Shown here: positions 1 to 7,638 of the stretch, piece by piece
Layout of the letters: each line of letters opens with the position of its first letter
How positions within the stretch are numbered: the first letter of the stretch is position 1
Notes under the pieces: generated by a model
What the model saw: only the letters and a program-made list of their open reading frames with translations
What the model was told of the DNA's origin: nothing
Databases searched by the model: none
Assembly: GCA_021325615.1 (NCBI GenBank)
Contig: JAJPGU010000020.1
Span: 1 to 39,115, forward strand
Source: Nitrososphaerota archaeon
Lineage (GTDB): Archaea > Thermoproteota > Nitrososphaeria > Nitrososphaerales > Nitrosopumilaceae
DNA: 39,115 nucleotides
Direction of reading: 5' to 3'
Position numbers and translations under genes: made by a program

Positions 1-92
1 ACCGGGGGTGGGTTTCGAACCCACGACCTCCAGATTATGAGTATTACCCTTTATGTGGACTGGCACTCTAGGCCAGGCTGAGCTACCCCGGC
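1..92 (-). tRNA. tRNA-Met (CAT), elongator type, with a 17-nt intron; last base(s) lie outside the window
   Basis: Read on the minus strand, the acceptor arm GCCGGGG (92-86) pairs with CCCCGGT at the window edge, with a terminal G-U pair. The D arm is 83-65. The T arm is GTGGG-TTCGAAA-CCCAC. The anticodon stem CCAG-A/TCTGG and loop CTCATAA form only if about 17 nt (about 59-43) are removed between tRNA positions 30 and 31. This gives anticodon CAT at 39-37. The anticodon stem lacks the three G-C pairs of an initiator tRNA, so elongator Met is preferred; a CAT-reading tRNA-Ile2 is the alternative. The discriminator base is beyond position 1. Removal would need the archaeal bulge-helix-bulge splicing endonuclease. 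Confidence 0.9.
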
Positions 93-242
93 ATAAGTTA
101 CGCCTAAATTCCACATGCAATTAAATGTAGCTTGAAAAATGCCAGCGTAAAAAACACCATCTGGAAATTGGCATGATTTTCCATAATGCAAGCGGTGAGA
201 TTAATTAACTCTGAAGCGTTGGCCCTGCCAAAACATTAGAGC
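93..242. other. intergenic region upstream of the tRNA
   Basis: About 150 bases without a credible gene. It must hold the tRNA promoter; on the minus strand an AT-rich element (ATTTAATTG, about 120-128) lies roughly 35 bases before the tRNA. A weak inverted repeat (ATGCCA about 136-141 with TGGCAT about 169-174) is also present and has no clear role. Confidence 0.4.
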
Positions 243-713
243 CTATCCACGGATTAGGTCGGCCCACATCTTTCTTTCCTCCATGGGGATTTGGTGTGGC
301 CTTCCTTCCGCCTTCTCTTTTATCAAGTCCGCAGCTATCTCCGCTTCCATGTGCAACTCGTCTGTTACCCTCCCTGGAAAGAACTTCGCCGGACCGGAGA
401 TGGTATAATCCATGTTTATTTCAAGCAGGGTTCCCTTTCCCAAAGGTGTCAAGACGAAATCCTTCGTACCTTTTATCACGCCTTTTGTCCAAAGAACGCG
501 CATTGATTCTCTTGGTGAAAAGGTTATGGTCTGAGCACATTTCTCCGTTTTTCCTAATGTGATCTCTCGAGTTACCTCCTTCTCGCTTTTCGAGGTGTTC
601 CTGATGGCCTTCATAAGCGTCCAGAACTTGGGGTCATCGTTCACATTGGATATTACATCCCACACCTTTTCGAGGGGTGCGTCTATCTGCACCTTGACCT
701 TGATTTCAACCAT
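243..713 (-). CDS. SRPBCC/START-like ligand-binding protein (polyketide cyclase/dehydrase-like fold)
   Basis: A 156-residue protein. The N-terminus (VEIKVKVQIDAPLEKVWDVI) is the classic first strand and helix of SRPBCC proteins, which bind hydrophobic ligands in a helix-grip cavity. Mid-protein strands (SMRVLWTKGVIKGTKDFVL, GTLLEINMDYTISGP) and the long C-terminal helix fit the fold. The ATG at 713 is chosen because the family fold begins immediately after it; the frame stays open to 791, but those extra 26 residues look non-conserved and run into the divergent promoter of the neighbour. The ligand cannot be told from sequence. It is a single-gene unit facing away from the ribbon-helix-helix gene at 823. 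Confidence 0.8.
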   Translation of the reverse strand: MVEIKVKVQIDAPLEKVWDVISNVNDDPKFWTLMKAIRNTSKSEKEVTREITLGKTEKCAQTITFSPRESMRVLWTKGVIKGTKDFVLTPLGKGTLLEINMDYTISGPAKFFPGRVTDELHMEAEIAADLIKEKAEGRPHQIPMEERKMWADLIRG

Positions 714-793
714 ACTTCCATTTGGAGATTCAACAATAAAGGATCTGGGTATACAATGTAAGACAAACCTGTGATGCACCAAGTTCATCATTT

Positions 794-803
794 CTTAAAT
801 ATT
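794..803 (+). promoter_or_regulatory. TATA box for the ribbon-helix-helix gene
   Basis: CTTAAATATT is centred about 25 bases before the ATG at 823, the spacing expected for a leaderless archaeal transcript starting on the initiation codon. Confidence 0.6.
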
Positions 804-822
804 CAAAAGTACAATTTTATCC

Positions 823-1362
823 ATGCATGATGTCGAGGCTCCGAGAAAAAAGACCGCAACTATCACCTTCCGTTTTGATGAGGATCTCATAGAAAAACTG
901 CAAACGGAGGCAAAAGAGCACCAAGTAAGCACAAACACGCTTGCAACCCAAGCCATGAAGAGATTCCTCGAATGGGACATTTACCAACCACGGATAGGCA
1001 TGGTCAGCCTGAACAAATCGGTATTTGTTAAAATTTTTGAAAATCTGAAGGAAAAGGAAGTCATAGAGATTGCAAGCACAATGGGTAAGGATGAGATACG
1101 TGACGTTGCATTGTTCATGAAAGGCGAGGTTGACGCTGATTCCTTCATGTCTTGGTATGAGGTACAGATGGTAAACTCCTCAGTACAGGTGAGCCACATG
1201 TCAGACAATGGGGTCCATACCTATGTCATGAAGCACGAACTTGGCAAAAACTGGTCGTTGTATAACAAAACCGTGCTTGAATACATATTCCAAGAGTTAT
1301 TCAACAAAAAAATTGAAGTGAAATTCAATAAAAACACCTTTGTGCTGCGTTTTTCTGAATGA
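823..1362 (+). CDS. ribbon-helix-helix DNA-binding protein with an unidentified C-terminal domain
   Basis: A protein of 179 residues. Residues about 10-50 (TATITFRFDEDLIEKLQTEA, then a second helix ending MKRFLEWD) have the ribbon-helix-helix pattern: a short basic strand followed by two helices, as in MetJ/Arc/CopG dimeric repressors. Residues about 55-179 form a separate domain that I do not recognise. It has a helical middle and a C-terminal strand pair (KKIEVKFNKNTFVLRF) suggestive of a ligand- or dimer-interface domain. The ATG at 823 is preceded by a well-placed TATA box. It is likely a transcription factor; its targets are unknown. It does not form an operon with topoisomerase IB, which is convergent. 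Confidence 0.75.
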   Translation: MHDVEAPRKKTATITFRFDEDLIEKLQTEAKEHQVSTNTLATQAMKRFLEWDIYQPRIGMVSLNKSVFVKIFENLKEKEVIEIASTMGKDEIRDVALFMKGEVDADSFMSWYEVQMVNSSVQVSHMSDNGVHTYVMKHELGKNWSLYNKTVLEYIFQELFNKKIEVKFNKNTFVLRFSE

Positions 1363-1451
1363 ATCAAAAAGGCGTCATTGTATGCCATGGTGTTAGTTGC
1401 AATCTGGAATAATCCAGTCAGCCCGTATTCAATATGCGGAAAGGCCGCAGG

Positions 1452-3035
1452 CTACGCCTGTGCACCTGAGTATCGCTTTGAGATGTCCTTCCATGTGATG
1501 GGATCCTTTGTCATCCACTGGAATTTCTTCTGCAGTGCGCTGGTGTAGAGTTTCTGCCAGTCTAGGCCAACACTGTCAGACCATGCTTTGACCACCCTTG
1601 GATCTATGTAGTTGCGTAGGGAGGTGCCCAAGTTGTAATCCCTGGTCTTCTCGACTAGCTCTATGGCAAGCTTCATTTTTTCCTCTCTCAACTTCTGTTT
1701 TTCCGCCTGTTTGTCAGTCTTGGTGGTTGACTCCCTTATCTTCTTGAGGGCCTCCTTCTTTTTCTGGAGGGATTCCTCGAAGTTCTTGGGTATCGTCCGC
1801 TTGTGGTTGCATGTTACTGCGGCTTCCAAATTGGCAAGCCTGGCATGATATATCTTGAGGTTCTCAGACTTTGAATTTAGATCTTCGACCTTCTTGAGGT
1901 AATTTCTTACCACTGTTGTGGCAAGGTATGTCCTGAATACCTTTGCAGTAAGGCCCTTGACTATGCTTCCGAGAAATTCATTGACATGTCTAGATGTAAT
2001 TTCGTCAAATATTTTGTCATCGGGCTTCTTCTTCTCTAAAAGCCTCCTGATGTTTTCATAGAATACCTTGTCCTGCTCGCCGATGGGCAAAGGCTTCTGC
2101 CACCTCACGCTGTCTTTTCCTAGGAAGTCAAATTCCATCACATTGGGTTTTAGCTTTACATGCTCCACCCTGAGCGTAGTCGCACCCACAGTGTCCGCCT
2201 CATCCTTGTCCTTTTCGTCTCCCACCCTCATGGCTGTTTTGTAAATCAAATAACTCACTGTGGCCATCTTCCTGACCTTTTCGTCCTTGTCTGATAATCT
2301 TGCACGCAATTTGCCTATTACCGCGTCTATATCTGACAATACCTTGTTGGCCTTTTCGTATTTCATACGGTCACGGGCCTGCTTCAGGTCTGACGTGTCT
2401 GAGAGCCAAACGTACTTTCGCTTACTGGTAAGCTTGTCCTCCCAGCTTGCCAACCACATAAAGTCCTGCTCATGAATTATGGACCCCCAGTTGCCTGGAG
2501 GCACCTTTGCCCCCTTGCCAAGGTTTAAGGTGACATCCTTCTCGGTGATTCTGGGTTTCCAACTTCCTCTTAATGGGTGGTCGCCCCGTCCAATGAAGAG
2601 CCCCGGAGGCTCAGCCATCCAATTGGCGACGTCAACCTCTTTTCCGTCCATCATGGCCTTTCCGTATATTGCCTTCATTTTCTCCTTCATTTCCTTCCTT
2701 GTGGCTGCGATCTTCTTCTTTTCCTCCTTTGTTACCAGCACCTTGGCGTCATTCTCCTTGTCTACCAGCCTGAACGCATCTGAAAAATCGATTTCGGAAA
2801 AACTCACTTTTCTGTACTTGTCCGGTAGCGCCTTTGCAAAGGCCTCATGGAAGTTCTTCTGGAAGACTGCATCCTTGACGTACGGGGTGTCCTTCTTTTT
2901 TGCCCACTGGTAGGCCATCTCCTCGGCGTCGAGGCTAAGGGGCACCTTGTCACCCTTTATCTTGATAACTATCCCCTTTGATTCAAACGGAGGTGGGAAT
3001 GCTATGCCATTATGTTGTAATGTCTTCCACTTCAT
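1452..3035 (-). CDS. topIB: DNA topoisomerase IB (eukaryote-like)
   Basis: Relaxes supercoils by nicking one strand through a 3'-phosphotyrosine. The 527-residue protein has the eukaryotic core N-terminus (MKWKTLQHNG, cf. human KWKFLEHKGP), the catalytic core with the RVGDEKD segment carrying an active-site Arg, a charged coiled-coil linker (about 390-450), and the C-terminal GTSLRNYIDPR motif whose Tyr (about 476) is the predicted nucleophile. The ATG at 3035 matches the family N-terminus; an in-frame GTG at 3047 is possible, and GGTGAT ahead of the ATG may act as ribosome-binding site. Among archaea this enzyme is characteristic of Thaumarchaeota, so it is strong lineage evidence. Confidence 0.96.
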   Translation of the reverse strand: MKWKTLQHNGIAFPPPFESKGIVIKIKGDKVPLSLDAEEMAYQWAKKKDTPYVKDAVFQKNFHEAFAKALPDKYRKVSFSEIDFSDAFRLVDKENDAKVLVTKEEKKKIAATRKEMKEKMKAIYGKAMMDGKEVDVANWMAEPPGLFIGRGDHPLRGSWKPRITEKDVTLNLGKGAKVPPGNWGSIIHEQDFMWLASWEDKLTSKRKYVWLSDTSDLKQARDRMKYEKANKVLSDIDAVIGKLRARLSDKDEKVRKMATVSYLIYKTAMRVGDEKDKDEADTVGATTLRVEHVKLKPNVMEFDFLGKDSVRWQKPLPIGEQDKVFYENIRRLLEKKKPDDKIFDEITSRHVNEFLGSIVKGLTAKVFRTYLATTVVRNYLKKVEDLNSKSENLKIYHARLANLEAAVTCNHKRTIPKNFEESLQKKKEALKKIRESTTKTDKQAEKQKLREEKMKLAIELVEKTRDYNLGTSLRNYIDPRVVKAWSDSVGLDWQKLYTSALQKKFQWMTKDPITWKDISKRYSGAQA

Positions 3036-3069
3036 TTTCAATATCACCCATTTTCTGAACCTAAATCTG

Positions 3070-3173
3070 TTGACTTTGACAAAAATTGACTTTCCGACTT
3101 ATATCAATCTATTCAAAAATAATATAAAAATCCTTCAAATTATTTGAATTTATAATGAATAAGAAGTCGGAAA
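3070..3173 (-). promoter_or_regulatory. topIB upstream region: TATA box with repeated and inverted sequences
   Basis: On the minus strand GATATAAG (3104-3097 region) is a good TATA box, placing transcription start near 3075 and leaving an unusually long leader of about 40 nt. TTGACTTT occurs twice as a direct repeat (3070-3077 and 3086-3093). TTTCCGACTT (3091-3100) is exactly inverted as AAGTCGGAAA (3164-3173). Between them lies the near-perfect palindrome TTCAAATTATTTGAA (3134-3148). These could be operators for topIB or partly the terminator of the SDR gene, whose stop is at 3195. Confidence 0.45.
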
Positions 3174-3194
3174 TCTCTTATATGTGGAAAAGAT

Positions 3195-4019
3195 TTAGTC
3201 GTAGAGTTCCTTTTTTATGTAATTTTCAAACTCAATGTCGGTCTTGGCCTTTTTTGCCTCAAGGAACATCACCGCGTCATTTCCTACTGGATAGCGAGGA
3301 AGCGGGTTTTCGGACCTTATGGCATTGATGATGGTCCTTGCGACCTCCTGCGGCGGTGTCCCCATCTCACACATCATGTTCAGCCCTTGGAGTACCTTTT
3401 CGGTTATCTCCTTGTAGACCGAGTCAGCCTTGGAGGCTTTCTTTAGGGATGCGAACAGGTTGGTCTTAACAACGCCGGGCTCTATTATTATGGTCCTGAT
3501 CCCAAACGGAGCAAGCTCGTACCTCATTGATTCGCTTAGGCCCTCAAGGGCAAATTTTGAGCTGATATAAGCTGGAGTAACGGGAAAGCCTATCCTGCCA
3601 GCCACGGAACTTATGTTTACGATGATCCCTGACTTTTGCGACCTCATGGTGGGAAGGACCTGCTGGATTGTCCTCACTATGCCGAAAAAATTCGTTTCAA
3701 ACTGGGCTTTTATCTCGCTGATGGCGAGGTCTTCTAGGCAGCCCACGAGGAAGTACCCGGCGTTGTTGACAAGGACATCTACCCTTTTTCCTTCCTGGAT
3801 TACCTTGCCTATGGCATTCCTGATGGTGTCCTCCCTGTCAACATCCATCTCGAGAACCTCGATTACCAAGTTCTCCTTTTTTGCCACCTCTAGTATTCTT
3901 CCCCCCTTCTTGGTGTCGCGCATTGTGGCGTAGGTGCGGTATCCCTCCCTTGCCAGGGCAAGTGCGGTTTCAAACCCGATGCCGCTTGAGCTTCCTGTCA
4001 CAATGGCTACCTTTTCCAT
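3195..4019 (-). CDS. short-chain dehydrogenase/reductase (classical SDR)
   Basis: A 274-residue NAD(P)-dependent oxidoreductase. The dinucleotide-binding motif TGSSSGIG is near residues 7-14, followed by NNAG (in LVNNAGYF), the catalytic Ser region (IVNISSVAG) and YISSK, the YxxxK pair. The arginine following the second strand (TMRD) suggests NADP preference. The substrate is unknown. The ATG at 4019 is used because a TATA-like AATTATTAAT (4040-4049, minus) sits about 26 bases upstream; an in-frame TTG at 4028 is less likely. It stands alone between topIB and the helicase gene, all on the minus strand. Confidence 0.88.
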   Translation of the reverse strand: MEKVAIVTGSSSGIGFETALALAREGYRTYATMRDTKKGGRILEVAKKENLVIEVLEMDVDREDTIRNAIGKVIQEGKRVDVLVNNAGYFLVGCLEDLAISEIKAQFETNFFGIVRTIQQVLPTMRSQKSGIIVNISSVAGRIGFPVTPAYISSKFALEGLSESMRYELAPFGIRTIIIEPGVVKTNLFASLKKASKADSVYKEITEKVLQGLNMMCEMGTPPQEVARTIINAIRSENPLPRYPVGNDAVMFLEAKKAKTDIEFENYIKKELYD

Positions 4020-4115
4020 AACTGTCAATCTTGAACCGCATTAATAATTTCTACTTATTTGCCGGGGTTGGGAAATTTGCATACACGCAAGGCCTTTGGG
4101 GATTAACCGGGACCG

Positions 4116-6629
4116 CTAGACTAGCGGCCTGTCCCCTTCGGATGGCTCTGTTATCTCCGTCTTCTCGCCGTCCATGATTCTTTGCAAGACTTCCGCCGAT
4201 GCTGCCTTGTGAAGGTATTCGTTGTTGTTGCCGCACCTGTATGAAAATGTGCAACGTGGGCACCCGGATTCGTTTTTGCAAGGGCACTCCTTTACGATAT
4301 GTAGGCTTCGCTCGAATGCCTTTTCCAGCCTGTCGTATAGCGCCTTGCTTGCTCCATTTCCTCCGATTGCGGAGTCGTATACAAAGATCAAACCGGAGGT
4401 GCCAAGGGATATTCCGCCGAGATCTTGTGAAACACCGCCGGTTATCATGTTGCTGCCCTCTATGACCACGTGCTCAGTGGCATGGTAGCCGCTTGCTTCC
4501 GTGTATTCTTCGTTTTCCGACTTGGTGATCTCTGCAAGCGGTCTTGGCGCCTTGAAGATTATGCCCTTTGTAACAAAGTCATAGTCAAGCGGCCTCTCTA
4601 GGATTATCTTCTGGCCCTGCGCTGCCTCCTGACCTAGCTCTAGGTTGGCATAGCCATAAACACGCTTTTGGACGTGCATCTTGCAAAAAGCCACCTCGAC
4701 GCCTCCTGCAGTTCGCCTCTCATAGATTGTCTCAATGGTGGGCCATTCCTCAGTGAGCGCCTTTGTGTAGTAGGGATAATCGCGGGGAAGCGGTTCAAGC
4801 TTGGCTACCATGGTTTCCGGATAGCCGATCTCCTTTACGCGGTACCTTGTGCCCGCAAGGAAATAGACTGCTGAGGGGTGCAACTCCTCGAGCGCAATGG
4901 GCAGTATCCTGTCTCCGACCTTCTTGCCGTTAAGGTAGATGTCAATAGACTTGCCTATCCCCCTGATGCTATAGTCTTCTAGAATGTCCCTGGCCTTGGT
5001 AAGGTTAGGGACGTATCTGTTTTCAAACACTTCGAGGTTTCCGTTTTCAAGGTGCCTCTGGATTACCTCCGCATGCTCTGGCATTTCGTGCCTTGCTAGG
5101 GGTTTATCACAGGCCATGGCTAGGACCTGGGACTCTTCAACGAACGGGTTTTTCGGGTCTATGTACACCTTCTCGGTATCTTCAAAGTAGTCGCCTGGGT
5201 GGTTCTTGTAGTATTGGGATATCGGATCGTTTCCAAGCACTAGGAAGGCGTGCCCGTCTTGGCCCTTTCGTGCGGCCCTCCCTATCCTCTGAACAAGTCG
5301 GTTTACGGGGATGGTGGAGGAGATCACGCCGTCGACATTTCCGACATCGATTCCAAGCTCAAGTGTAGGAGTGGCGGAAATTGCGGAAAGCTTGTCTTCC
5401 TTGAAAAGTTTTTCAACCGACCTTCGGTAGTTTGCCATCAGGCCTGCCCGATGCACCTTGATGTCCACCTTCTGCCGCCTTGCCTGCAGGGCCAAAAGTT
5501 CAGAGTTGAGGTGGGAATTGTTGAAGACCAGAGTCTTGTGTTTTTTTGTTGTGAGTTTTTTCAAAATGTCTATCATGAGTGCCCGCTGGGTGGTAAGCGA
5601 GGGGAAGAGCATGCAAAATTCAATCCTGCCTTTTTTACCGGAGCCGGTAACTTGGTACATCTTTGTGCCAAAAAGATCCTGGCAGAATGCAAGCGCATTT
5701 TCAAGCGTTGCCGAGGATGCAACAAACTGTATCTTGGGGCAGACCCTCTTTAGCCTCTTTATGATGTAATGTACGTTTGACCCGAAGATTCCAGAGTAGA
5801 CGTGGGCCTCGTCTACTGCGAGAAACCTTACGGAATTAAGCAGTGAGGCAAACCTTGTCCTGTGCCATAGGTGGTAGTGCAGGACATCAAAGTTGGTAAT
5901 CAGTACCTGCGGGGGGGATTCCAATATTTCCCTCCTTTCAGCCTCGCCCGTGTCCCCGTCAAAAACTGATATCCTAATCGCCATTTTGTGAGCCATCTCA
6001 CTTATTTTTGGCATCTGGTCCCTGGACAGTGACTTGGTGGGATAAACAAAGAGCGCCTGCACCGCGGTACCCTGAACCTTGGAATCCGCTATCTTTTGCA
6101 GTATGGGGATTACAAATGCCTCCGTCTTACCTGAAGCCGTGGGGGCCGTTATCACCACGTTCCTTCCAGACATTATCTCATGAATGGCGTTTTCTTGAAA
6201 CTTGTAAAAGTTGGAGATCCCTTTTGCCTTGAGGACCGATGTGATTCCTTCGTGTAGCCCCGAATCGTCAACACTCATCCCCGTTTCGGGTTCGGGTTCC
6301 GAGATTGGCCTAAAGTCTGAAACATAGTGTCGCTTTGAATATAGTACAGATTTTGTAAGCTCGCTTATCTTTGCCGAGCCCACCATCTTTTTTATCCCGT
6401 CCTCGCTTTGTAGGAGGCCCTCCCTTTCAAGCGAGTCCTTGGATTCCGACCCCGATTGGATTTCACCGCTGTCAAACCTGAGCAGAAACTCGAGGTATGC
6501 CTCGTCCAGGCTCTTCTTGGAGTCTATGATGTCCTCTATCCTGCATCTGTTGCAGGTAAACAATATCTTTTGATTAAAAGTCCTCTGGACCTCGATCTTT
6601 GCCTTGCATTTGGGGCATGTCTGCAACAA
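4116..6629 (-). CDS. superfamily 2 DEAD/DEAH-box helicase with C-terminal DUF1998 domain (MrfA/Hrq1-like)
   Basis: An 837-residue protein. It begins with a zinc ribbon (C5, C8, C26, C29), then RecA domain 1 with the Q-motif region, Walker A TAPTASGKT (about 161-169) and DEAH box (about 271). RecA domain 2 includes ATPTLELGIDVG and the motif VI segment QRIGRAARKG. The C-terminus carries the CPCKNESGCPRC four-cysteine cluster typical of DUF1998. MrfA and Hrq1 relatives are 3'-5' DNA helicases linked to repair of crosslinks and bulky adducts; a repair role here is inference. The start is a TTG: no early in-frame ATG exists and AAAATTAAAT (6651-6660, minus) lies 26 bases upstream. Confidence 0.88.
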   Translation of the reverse strand: MLQTCPKCKAKIEVQRTFNQKILFTCNRCRIEDIIDSKKSLDEAYLEFLLRFDSGEIQSGSESKDSLEREGLLQSEDGIKKMVGSAKISELTKSVLYSKRHYVSDFRPISEPEPETGMSVDDSGLHEGITSVLKAKGISNFYKFQENAIHEIMSGRNVVITAPTASGKTEAFVIPILQKIADSKVQGTAVQALFVYPTKSLSRDQMPKISEMAHKMAIRISVFDGDTGEAERREILESPPQVLITNFDVLHYHLWHRTRFASLLNSVRFLAVDEAHVYSGIFGSNVHYIIKRLKRVCPKIQFVASSATLENALAFCQDLFGTKMYQVTGSGKKGRIEFCMLFPSLTTQRALMIDILKKLTTKKHKTLVFNNSHLNSELLALQARRQKVDIKVHRAGLMANYRRSVEKLFKEDKLSAISATPTLELGIDVGNVDGVISSTIPVNRLVQRIGRAARKGQDGHAFLVLGNDPISQYYKNHPGDYFEDTEKVYIDPKNPFVEESQVLAMACDKPLARHEMPEHAEVIQRHLENGNLEVFENRYVPNLTKARDILEDYSIRGIGKSIDIYLNGKKVGDRILPIALEELHPSAVYFLAGTRYRVKEIGYPETMVAKLEPLPRDYPYYTKALTEEWPTIETIYERRTAGGVEVAFCKMHVQKRVYGYANLELGQEAAQGQKIILERPLDYDFVTKGIIFKAPRPLAEITKSENEEYTEASGYHATEHVVIEGSNMITGGVSQDLGGISLGTSGLIFVYDSAIGGNGASKALYDRLEKAFERSLHIVKECPCKNESGCPRCTFSYRCGNNNEYLHKAASAEVLQRIMDGEKTEITEPSEGDRPLV

Positions 6630-6650
6630 GTGGCAGGAGTCCGACGGCTG

Positions 6651-6701
6651 ATTTAATTTTTGGTCACAAGTAAAACTCCGCTTGCGGGCAAGCCTTTAAG
6701 C
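6651..6701. promoter_or_regulatory. divergent promoters of the helicase and epimerase genes
   Basis: Minus strand: AAAATTAAAT at 6660-6651 serves the helicase TTG at 6629. Plus strand: CTTTAAGC at 6694-6701 lies 26 bases before the epimerase TTG at 6723. Both spacings predict leaderless mRNAs. Confidence 0.55.
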
Positions 6702-6722
6702 AGGAATCTTTCAGTTGTTTTA

Positions 6723-7604
6723 TTGGCAATACTGGTGACCGGCGGGACTGGGTTTATCGGAACAAGACTTGTGCAGAGGCTGGTGGGGGATGGAAGGGAC
6801 GTCACTGCCCTGATACGCTCCGGTAAGAGCGCGGCCACAAAATCGGTCATAGGTGATCTGACCTATCCAGACTTTGATTTCGACGAGTCTTATGAGGTGG
6901 TCTACCACCTGGCATCGCTGTGGCCCGGAGAGAAGGATAGGAGGCTGCAGAAAAAGGTAAACTTTGACGGGACGGTAAACCTGTTCAGCAAATTGAAGGA
7001 CAAGGCCAGATCTTTTGTCTACGTGTCAGGCCTAGGGGTGTTTGGTGACACAAGGGACAAGGTGATAGACGAAAGCACGGAACTGCGGCCCAACACAGAA
7101 TATGCCAAGATAAGGCTTGAGGCGCAAAAATTCCTCGAGGAAAACTGCTTGCAGTATGGCATTCCATTCACGGTGGCATATCTGGGGGATGTTTATGGAG
7201 ATGGGGGGTGGTTCAAATCAATGATGGTTGAGAGGCTCCGCAGGAACTCGTTTAGGATCCTAGGCTCTGGGAAGTATTACCGGAGTTTTGTGCATGTTGA
7301 CGATGTAGTGTCGGCGCTTGTTGCGATTGGGGAAAAAAACCAGACAAGCCAGTCATTTGTAATAACCGATTCCAACCCTGCCATGTTTTCGGATTTTGTG
7401 GATTTTACCTGCTCCAAACTCGGGCTTGCCACGCCGGGTGCGATACCTGCATTTCTTGCAAAGGCTGCACTTGGTTCGGATTTTGTTACGTTGCTAACCA
7501 CCTCGACTAGGGCATCAAACACAAAGATTTCTGGGATATGCAATTTCAAGTACAAGTCATATCGGGAAGGAATCGGTGCTGCCCTGTCGGAGATCCAGTC
7601 CTGA
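6723..7604 (+). CDS. NAD-dependent epimerase/dehydratase family (extended SDR)
   Basis: A 293-residue protein. It starts right at the Rossmann motif: ILVTGGTGFIG with the GxxGxxG signature, followed by GDLTYPD, VYHLAS, and SGLGVFG in place of the usual catalytic Ser region. The expected YxxxK is EYAKIR here, so the lysine position is arginine, which is unusual for an active enzyme; a nearby Lys could substitute. YRSFVHVDDVV matches the family's substrate-domain motif. TTG 6723 is chosen because it places the Rossmann strand at the N-terminus and lies 26 bases after a TATA-like box; the frame is open to TTG 6660. It may act on a nucleotide sugar or an isoprenoid-like substrate; its methyltransferase neighbour does not settle which. 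Confidence 0.82.
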   Translation: MAILVTGGTGFIGTRLVQRLVGDGRDVTALIRSGKSAATKSVIGDLTYPDFDFDESYEVVYHLASLWPGEKDRRLQKKVNFDGTVNLFSKLKDKARSFVYVSGLGVFGDTRDKVIDESTELRPNTEYAKIRLEAQKFLEENCLQYGIPFTVAYLGDVYGDGGWFKSMMVERLRRNSFRILGSGKYYRSFVHVDDVVSALVAIGEKNQTSQSFVITDSNPAMFSDFVDFTCSKLGLATPGAIPAFLAKAALGSDFVTLLTTSTRASNTKISGICNFKYKSYREGIGAALSEIQS

Positions 7605-7638
7605 TTGACATATAATATGCCACATTTTTTTGATAGGT

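Noticed and set aside
1448-1460. Small perfect hairpin CAGGC-TAC-GCCTG near the topoisomerase stop
   Set aside because: Partly in coding sequence and without a T-run; not convincing as a terminator.
3036-3047. GTG start of topoisomerase IB four codons upstream
   Set aside because: ATG 3035 matches the conserved family N-terminus and has a GGTGAT upstream; kept only as an alternative.
4051-4287. Minus-strand ORF overlapping the end of the helicase gene
   Set aside because: A different frame of the conserved DUF1998 cysteine region; no independent support.
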